DNA of 60,234 nucleotides from an uncultured Roseburia sp. (GTDB taxonomy: Bacteria > Bacillota > Clostridia > Lachnospirales > Lachnospiraceae): the NCBI GenBank assembly GCA_947174805.1, contig CAMWKH010000017.1:1-60234 (forward strand), given 5' to 3'. The notes below the pieces were generated by a model that worked only from the letters and a program-made list of their open reading frames with translations, searched no databases and was not told the DNA's origin. Shown here one piece after another: positions 54,845 through 60,234 of the stretch. Made by a program: the position numbers and the translations under genes. How positions within the stretch are numbered: position 1 is the stretch's first letter; the number at the start of each line of letters is the position of its first letter.

Positions 54845-55676
54845 TTATATCGGAAAATCACTGCAGGAATATGTGGACAAAGAAAAAACAGGCTGGCAGA
54901 TAGATGCAGTAAGTGTGCGTGATGAAAAGTGGAGGGAGATAGATTATACAAAATATCAGGCAGTCGTCCATTTGGCAGCAGTTGTCCATCAAAAAGAGCA
55001 GCCAAAGATGCGCAGCTTGTATAAACAGGTAAATGCGGATTTGCCTGTAAACATTGCCGCAAAGGCAAAGGAATCCGGCGTGGCTCAGTTTGTTTTCTTA
55101 AGCACTATGGCGGTTTACGGGGACAAGGTTTCGTACATTAAAAAGAATACGAAACTACAGCCTGTCACCATGTACGGCAAGGCCAAGCTTAGCGCAGAAA
55201 AGAGATTGAAAAAGATTGCAGATTCCGGGTTTCAGGTGATTGTCTTAAGACCCCCTCTGGTGTATGGCAGAAACTGTCCGGGAAATTATAAGAGACTTGC
55301 ATCCCTGGCTTTAAAGCTTCCGTTTTTCCCAAGGGTAGATAACAAGCGGAGCATGATTTATATTGAAAACCTCTGCGCCTGCATCTGCCATGAAATAGAA
55401 CATGCAGAAAAATCATATAGGGTTGTATGTCCTCAGAACAGGGAGTATGTCAATACCACAGAGTTGGTAAGAGAGATACGAAAAGCCCATGGAAAAAGAA
55501 CATGGGTGATTCCCTTTGGGGGTAAATTGATAGATCTTCTGGCCGGCCGAATCCCAGTTTTTGGCAAAGTGTTTGGGGATTTGGTCTATGAGAAATCAAA
55601 GGAAGATAAAGAGTACCAGGCAGCCGGGTTTGGGGAATCGGTGAGGAGGACGGAACAGATGGAGAGCAAATGTTAG
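54810..55676 (+). CDS. NAD-dependent sugar epimerase/reductase
   Basis: This 288-residue SDR protein has NAD motif VLITGENSYIGKSLQEY, VFLSTMAVYGD and the catalytic YGKAKLSAEKRL (Tyr-x3-Lys). It resembles epimerase or 4-ketoreductase enzymes that finish nucleotide sugars or lipid-linked sugars in EPS loci next to EpsL/PglC-type transferases. It could reduce the 4-keto sugar made by the dehydratase at 49386. The ATG lies inside the end of the TPR gene (35-base overlap) behind GGAGGAAAAAGG. A GT4 gene starts 3 bases after its stop. Confidence 0.88.
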   Translation: MGKRVLITGENSYIGKSLQEYVDKEKTGWQIDAVSVRDEKWREIDYTKYQAVVHLAAVVHQKEQPKMRSLYKQVNADLPVNIAAKAKESGVAQFVFLSTMAVYGDKVSYIKKNTKLQPVTMYGKAKLSAEKRLKKIADSGFQVIVLRPPLVYGRNCPGNYKRLASLALKLPFFPRVDNKRSMIYIENLCACICHEIEHAEKSYRVVCPQNREYVNTTELVREIRKAHGKRTWVIPFGGKLIDLLAGRIPVFGKVFGDLVYEKSKEDKEYQAAGFGESVRRTEQMESKC

Positions 55677-55679
55677 AAG

Positions 55680-56888
55680 ATGCTGCAGCAGGAGATTGAT
55701 AAGGCCAAACTGTTAAAAAAGATTGGAATAAGGAACGGAGAATTGTCAGATAAAATGAAAAAAATGAAAGTATTGCAGGTAAATAAATTATATTATCCGT
55801 TTACCGGCGGGATAGAGCGGGTGGCGCAACAGATTGCAGAAGGGCTTCAAGATAAAACGACTATGAAAGTCTTGGTTTGTAATGAGCAGAAAAAGTCAAT
55901 ATCAGAAACCATAAACGGTGTGAAAGTACACCGCTCAGGAAGCTTGGGGATGTTGGGAAACATGCCGGTATCTTTGAAATTTGTATTTGATTTAAAGCGT
56001 ATGGCAAAAAATGCAGATATCATACAATTTCATATGCCTTTTCCTATAGGAGATCTGGCAGGGATTTTATCTGGCTGCAAGGGAAAAATTGTAGTATGGT
56101 GGCACAGCGATGTGGTCCGTCAAAAAAAATTGATGATGCTGTACAAACCTGTGATGAAAATATTTTTGAATCGAGCAGATGCAATCATAGTGGCGACTCA
56201 GGGACATATCGACGGTTCCCAGTATTTAAAGCCTTATGCTCATAAATGTGTGGTAATTCCCTATGGAGTGAATCCGGCTATTGAAAAGAAAGCAGATGAG
56301 TGGTTTGAAAAAACGAAAAATAAACCAGAGAATAAGAAGGATGTACCCGTAACGTTTCTCTTTGTGGGAAGGTTTGTATATTATAAGGGGTGCAAAATAC
56401 TTTTGGAGGCTTTTCGCAAAGTTAAAAATGCCAGGCTGATCATGATCGGCAGTGGTATTATGGAAAAAGAGCTGAAAGAGCTTGCTGTTTCTTACGGGAT
56501 TGAGGATAGAGTAATATTCACAGGAAATGTCAGTGATGACGAACTGGAAGAGTATTTTGCCAACTGTGATGTGTTTGTTTTGCCCTCTATTGTCCGTAGT
56601 GAGGCATTTGGCCTGGTGCAGATAGAAGCTATGGCCTATGGGAAACCTGTGATTAATACAAACCTTCCCAGCGGCGTGCCCTATGTCAGTATTCATAATG
56701 AGACAGGCCTAACGGTGGAGCCTGAAGATGCAGGGGGACTTGCAACAGCCATGCAGTGGATGGTGGATCATCCAAAGGAACGGATAGAAATGGGAAAGCG
56801 GGCAAGATTGAGAGTAAAAGAGAAATATCAGATATGTGGAATGCTAAAGAATGTACTGGATTTGTACAAAAGGTTGAAAGATTGGTAA
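55680..56888 (+). CDS. GT4 glycosyltransferase
   Basis: This GT-B family 4 enzyme is 402 residues from the first ATG. The acceptor domain starts VLQVNKLYYPFTGGIERVAQ. The donor domain has FVGRFVYYKGCKILLEAFRK and the EX7E region SEAFGLVQIEAMAYGKPVIN. The first 25 residues are charged and not part of the usual fold, and an ATG at 55755 in front of KKMKVLQVNK gives a more typical protein, so the start is uncertain. Donor and acceptor cannot be told. It follows the epimerase by 3 bases. Confidence 0.9.
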   Translation: MLQQEIDKAKLLKKIGIRNGELSDKMKKMKVLQVNKLYYPFTGGIERVAQQIAEGLQDKTTMKVLVCNEQKKSISETINGVKVHRSGSLGMLGNMPVSLKFVFDLKRMAKNADIIQFHMPFPIGDLAGILSGCKGKIVVWWHSDVVRQKKLMMLYKPVMKIFLNRADAIIVATQGHIDGSQYLKPYAHKCVVIPYGVNPAIEKKADEWFEKTKNKPENKKDVPVTFLFVGRFVYYKGCKILLEAFRKVKNARLIMIGSGIMEKELKELAVSYGIEDRVIFTGNVSDDELEEYFANCDVFVLPSIVRSEAFGLVQIEAMAYGKPVINTNLPSGVPYVSIHNETGLTVEPEDAGGLATAMQWMVDHPKERIEMGKRARLRVKEKYQICGMLKNVLDLYKRLKDW

Positions 56889-56902
56889 AAATAGGATATA
56901 AT
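56874..56902 (+). promoter_or_regulatory. Promoter overlapping the end of the GT4 gene
   Basis: TTGAAA (56874-56879), a 17-base spacer and a perfect TATAAT (56897-56902), about 54 bases before the next ATG. It is a good consensus match in otherwise operon-like DNA. Confidence 0.5.
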
Positions 56903-56955
56903 ACATTAATTAGGTGTTTGTTAAAAGATAAAAAGAAATTTTCTGGAGAAAATTT

Positions 56956-58230
56956 ATGAGTGGAGTTTCAAAAATTATATTAAACATCACAAATATATTG
57001 AGACCGGTTCTTTTAAAAGTCTTTCCCTATGAATTGCTTCGGAAAATGAAAGGAAAGATGATATCCAATAGTTTTGGAAAGCTGGAGGAACTGGATATCC
57101 TGCCTTATGAGCAAGGACGGTATCCAAGGGGCGTGAATCTTGTTGGAAACATTAAAGCGGAGACAGGTCTGGGACAGAGCTGCCGCTTGGTTGCATCTGC
57201 ATTGGAAAAGACGGAGATACCCATGAGTATTGTTCAGTATACGCAGCTGGGGACTCAGAAGCTGGGCGACAATTCCTGGGATAAAAAGATAACTGACAAA
57301 TTGTCATTTGATATAAATCTCATCCATATCAATCCTCATGAGCTGGGGATTACTTATCTGCAAATGGAAAAGAGCACCTGGGATTATCGATACAATATAG
57401 CATATTGGCTCTGGGAATTAGAAGAATTTCCAGACGAATGGGTGCCATGTTTTCATTGTCTGAATGAAATTTGGGCACCATCAGAATTTATCTGTAAAGC
57501 AATTCGGAAAAAGACAAACCTTCCAGTTTATTGTATGCCTTATCATGTGGAAGCGGAGATTCATAATGAATCTTCAAGAAAAGATTTTGATTTGCCGGAA
57601 AAACAGTTTCTGTTTCTGATGATGTATGACCACAGCAGTTGTATGGAACGGAAAAACCCTCTTGGAGTTTTGAATGCTTTCAAGGAGGCTTTTAAAAAAG
57701 AAAACAGAGACGTAGGTTTGGTAATTAAAATTAATAATTCCACAAAAGAAGACGAAGAGAAAATTGGGAATATTCTGGATGGGTATACGAATGTATATCT
57801 GATAAAAGAAACGTTGGACAGAGATGCTGTTAATAGCCTGACCCAATGCGTGGATGCAGTAGTGTCGCTTCATCGGGCAGAGGGATTTGGGCTTGTGCTT
57901 GCGGAGGCTATGCTTTTGGGGACGCCTGCGATTGCCACTAACTGGTCTTCCAATACAGAATTTATGAATGAAGAAGTGGCCTGTATGGTGGATTATAAAA
58001 TGGTAACTATAGAAAAGGACATGCCTCCTTTTAAAGCAGGAAATCAATGGGCTGACCCGGATATTCATCAGGCGGCAGCGTATATGAGAAAGCTATATGA
58101 GGATGAGGAATTTTATCGTGGCCTGGCAGAGAGAGCAAAAGCACATGTAAAAGATGTTCTCAGCATGGAGCGGGCAGCAGGAGTAATGAAGGAAAGGCTT
58201 GAAAATATTTATGAGATGCAGATAAGTTAG
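56956..58230 (+). CDS. GT4-like glycosyltransferase
   Basis: This 424-residue GT-B enzyme has an N-terminal NLVGNIKAETGLGQSCRLVA motif, typical of a GT4 subgroup that begins with a G-x-G-x-G-type acceptor loop. The donor motif is LHRAEGFGLVLAEAMLLGTP, followed by AIATNWSSNTEFM. TGGAGAA precedes the ATG. It lies behind its own candidate promoter, between two other GT4 genes. Substrate unknown. Confidence 0.88.
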   Translation: MSGVSKIILNITNILRPVLLKVFPYELLRKMKGKMISNSFGKLEELDILPYEQGRYPRGVNLVGNIKAETGLGQSCRLVASALEKTEIPMSIVQYTQLGTQKLGDNSWDKKITDKLSFDINLIHINPHELGITYLQMEKSTWDYRYNIAYWLWELEEFPDEWVPCFHCLNEIWAPSEFICKAIRKKTNLPVYCMPYHVEAEIHNESSRKDFDLPEKQFLFLMMYDHSSCMERKNPLGVLNAFKEAFKKENRDVGLVIKINNSTKEDEEKIGNILDGYTNVYLIKETLDRDAVNSLTQCVDAVVSLHRAEGFGLVLAEAMLLGTPAIATNWSSNTEFMNEEVACMVDYKMVTIEKDMPPFKAGNQWADPDIHQAAAYMRKLYEDEEFYRGLAERAKAHVKDVLSMERAAGVMKERLENIYEMQIS

Positions 58231-58362
58231 CCAATGCAAAAAAGTAGATATTCGGTGAATAAGTGGACACTCCATGTAGAAACAGAAGAAAGTTATAAGT
58301 TTGTGCATTGCGCAGAGGAAAGAAGTTGCAGTATGTAAGTTGGAGGTCAAAATAGTTTAATT

Positions 58363-59574
58363 ATGAAAAAACTGGCGATTATTAATCAGCGGTATGGACT
58401 GGAAGTGAATGGCGGAAGCGAATATTATACACGATTGATTGCAGAACATTTGAATAAATACTATGATGTTGAAGTGCTTACTACTACTGCATTGGATTAT
58501 AATACATGGAAACCTCATTATGCTCAAGGCGATAAAATAATTAATGGGGTAAAAGTAAAGCGTTTTTCTGCGGAACATTCTCGCAATATGTTACGATTTA
58601 GAGTTGTCAGTAAATTAATGTGTATGTTTAGTAAAATTGGTGTACGATTAGACAAATGGTGGGTCAAAGAGCAAGGCCCCTATGTAAAGAGTCTCATTCA
58701 ATATATAAAAGAAAATGAAAGAGAATATGACGTATTTATTTTTGTGACATACTTATACTATACTACTGTAATAGGATTGCCGGAAGTGGCGGATAAGTCT
58801 ATTCTCATACCGACAGCTCATGATGAACCATATTTTTATTTCCCAATATACAGAAAATTATTTGAGATGCCAAAAGCGATAATATTTTTAACGGAAGAAG
58901 AAAAAAAATTTGTAAGAGACAAATTTAATAATGAGAAAATACCTTATGATGTTATAGGTGTGGGAATTGATATTCCTAAAAAGTTTCAGGATGAGAAAAC
59001 TTGTGAAAAGGCTATAAGTGAATTTCGCCAAAAATACCATATTACTGGTAAATATATAATATATGCAGGACGGGTGGATTATGGTAAGAAATGTGACGAG
59101 ATGTTTACTTTTTTCATAAGATTCAAAAAAGATCATCCAGAAGATGAAATACAATTGGTTGTTATCGGGAAAGATATGATGGGGGTGCCGAAACATCAAG
59201 ATATCAGGCATCTTGGGTTTGTATCGGAAGAAGATAAATATTCAGGGATTGCAGGAGCAGAATATTTGTGGCTGCCGTCACAGTTTGAGAGTTTATCTAT
59301 TGCGTTGCTGGAAGCGATGGCACTTGGAGTGCCCGGGATTGTCAACGGAAATTGTGAAGTATTAAAAGGACATTGTACAAAAAGCGAGTCTGGTGTCTTT
59401 TACCGTTCCTATGAGGAATTTGAACAGGAATTTTTAATGTTGGCAGAGAGTAAAGAAAAATATGAAACTATGTCAGTAAAGGCAAAAAGATACGTGGAAA
59501 AAAATTATGATTGGATTACTATAGAGAAAAAGTTCAAGATGATGATCGACAATATGCAAATGGAGTACTTTTAG
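58363..59574 (+). CDS. GT4 glycosyltransferase
   Basis: This 403-residue GT-B enzyme starts KLAIINQRYGLEVNGGSEYY, has YAGRVDYGKKCDEMFTFFIR in the donor domain, and the region PSQFESLSIALLEAMALGVP. The ribosome binding site is poor: TTGGAGG lies 17 bases upstream, and a TAA between them blocks an earlier start. The 132-base gap before it holds no gene I accept. From here on the DNA is noticeably AT-richer than the rest of the window, shared with the next gene. The permease ATG follows its stop directly. Confidence 0.9.
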   Translation: MKKLAIINQRYGLEVNGGSEYYTRLIAEHLNKYYDVEVLTTTALDYNTWKPHYAQGDKIINGVKVKRFSAEHSRNMLRFRVVSKLMCMFSKIGVRLDKWWVKEQGPYVKSLIQYIKENEREYDVFIFVTYLYYTTVIGLPEVADKSILIPTAHDEPYFYFPIYRKLFEMPKAIIFLTEEEKKFVRDKFNNEKIPYDVIGVGIDIPKKFQDEKTCEKAISEFRQKYHITGKYIIYAGRVDYGKKCDEMFTFFIRFKKDHPEDEIQLVVIGKDMMGVPKHQDIRHLGFVSEEDKYSGIAGAEYLWLPSQFESLSIALLEAMALGVPGIVNGNCEVLKGHCTKSESGVFYRSYEEFEQEFLMLAESKEKYETMSVKAKRYVEKNYDWITIEKKFKMMIDNMQMEYF

Positions 59575-60234
59575 ATGTTTAAGAAAATGAGAGAAGTTTA
59601 TGCCTATAGAGAAATGATATTTTCACTGGTAAAAAGGGATTTGAAAGGAAGATATAAGGGGTCTGTTTTGGGATTTTTGTGGACTTTTATTAACCCCTTA
59701 CTGCAATTAGTTATTTACACTATGGTATTTTCTGCTATTATGAGGTCAGGTAAGCAAGACTACTATTTGTTTCTATTTGTTGCGCTAGTTCCATGGTTAT
59801 TTTTTAGCACATCAGTTTCTGCGGGAGCAAATGTCATATGGGCACAAAAAGATATGGTAAAAAAAATTTATTTTCCGAGAGAAATTTTACCAATTTCTTT
59901 TGTAACAAGTCAATTTATTAATATGCTTTTAAGCTTTATTATTGTTTTCGGCGCTTTGTTGGTATCCCACTATACATTGAATTTTTATGCATTATTTTGG
60001 TTGCCGCTAATTATGATTATAGAATATTTGCTGGCTTTAGGAATGGCTTTTATTTTTTCAGCAGTAACAGTTTATTTAAGAGATGTAGAATATATTTTGA
60101 GCTTAATAACAATGGCGTGGCAATTTTTGACACCGATTATGTATGCAGTTGAGGATGTTCCACAGGAATATCAAACTTTTTTTTATTTAAATCCAATGAC
60201 ACAAGTCATTATTTCTTATAGAGATATATTATAT
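59575..60234 (+). CDS. Third polysaccharide ABC exporter permease (3' end outside window)
   Basis: The frame is open from the ATG at 59575 to the window end, 220 codons. The protein starts with an amphipathic segment (REMIFSLVKRDLKGRYKGS) and VLGFLWTFINPLLQLVIYT, then FLFVALVPWLFFSTSVSAGA and KKIYFPREILPISFV, all typical of Wzm/TagG/RfbD-type ABC-2 permeases. Helices equivalent to five or six of the usual six are present; perhaps 35-45 residues are missing. It is clearly separate from the permeases at 26091 and 35233. An ATPase gene is expected just beyond the window. Confidence 0.9.
   Translation, partial: MFKKMREVYAYREMIFSLVKRDLKGRYKGSVLGFLWTFINPLLQLVIYTMVFSAIMRSGKQDYYLFLFVALVPWLFFSTSVSAGANVIWAQKDMVKKIYFPREILPISFVTSQFINMLLSFIIVFGALLVSHYTLNFYALFWLPLIMIIEYLLALGMAFIFSAVTVYLRDVEYILSLITMAWQFLTPIMYAVEDVPQEYQTFFYLNPMTQVIISYRDILY

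Noticed and set aside
58234..58338. 34-codon ORF between the second and third GT4 genes
   Set aside because: It has no ribosome binding site, no recognisable peptide feature and ordinary chance length.
1..60234. Search for CRISPR arrays, tRNA, rRNA, transposases, integrases and attachment sites
   Set aside because: No regularly spaced repeats, cloverleaf-like sequences or recombinase genes were seen by eye.

Overview
The window looks like chromosome of a flagellated Gram-positive Clostridia, most likely a Lachnospiraceae-type Firmicute. The reasons are strong AGGAGG-type ribosome binding sites, the Bacillus-like order mbl-flhO-flhP, comFC next to a yvyF-like gene, the cdaA-cdaR-glmM operon, and moderate GC that falls towards the right end. 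I cannot fix the genus from sequence alone. Every gene I accept is on the + strand. I saw no rRNA, tRNA, CRISPR array, transposase or integrase.

Region 1 (1-17.5 kb) is housekeeping. It runs uvrB (missing its first codons) and uvrA, a strong terminator, then mbl with its own promoter, then flhO-flhP and a FlgJ-type rod-binding protein behind a sigma-D-like promoter. After another terminator come recD2, comFC and yvyF. A third terminator and a new promoter lead into two uncharacterised membrane proteins, cdaA-cdaR (c-di-AMP synthesis and its regulator), glmM and an HPr.

Region 2 (17.5-33.8 kb) is a cell-surface polysaccharide operon. It contains a DUF2142 membrane protein, a polyprenyl-phosphate-type GT2 with a DUF2304 partner, further GT2 enzymes, the full dTDP-L-rhamnose set (rfbD, rfbB, rfbA, rfbC) and an ABC exporter whose ATPase has a Wzt-like C-terminal domain. 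A methyltransferase/kinase-like protein, a WbaP-like initiating transferase, a GT2 and a CDP-glycerol-type phosphotransferase follow. The natural reading is a rhamnose-rich glycan made in the cytoplasm, capped or decorated, and exported by the ABC transporter. A conspicuous folded element of about 140-170 bases separates the exporter permease from its ATPase.

Region 3 (33.8-60.2 kb) is a second, more mosaic surface-polymer locus. It starts with a promoter and a secreted beta-helix protein, then a second ABC exporter, a Stealth-type phosphotransferase, a glycerophosphotransferase-glycosyltransferase fusion, ugd, an acyltransferase, two tandem diverged polymerase/ligase-like membrane proteins and a sulfotransferase-like protein. 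Next is an AAA-ATPase-like/PD-(D/E)XK gene flanked by near-duplicate promoter-hairpin modules. It is followed by a FlaA1/CapD-type dehydratase, a decayed remnant of a second copy of the ATPase/nuclease gene, and an EpsL/PglC-type sugar transferase. An AAA ATPase plus TPR protein pair is translationally coupled to that transferase. Then come an epimerase, three GT4 enzymes and the start of a third ABC permease, which runs off the window.

Most likely candidates for something undescribed are the folded element at 26952-27093, the ATPase/TPR pair at 52053-54844 inside a glycan operon, and the duplicated promoter-hairpin module with its gene remnant at 47521-51388.
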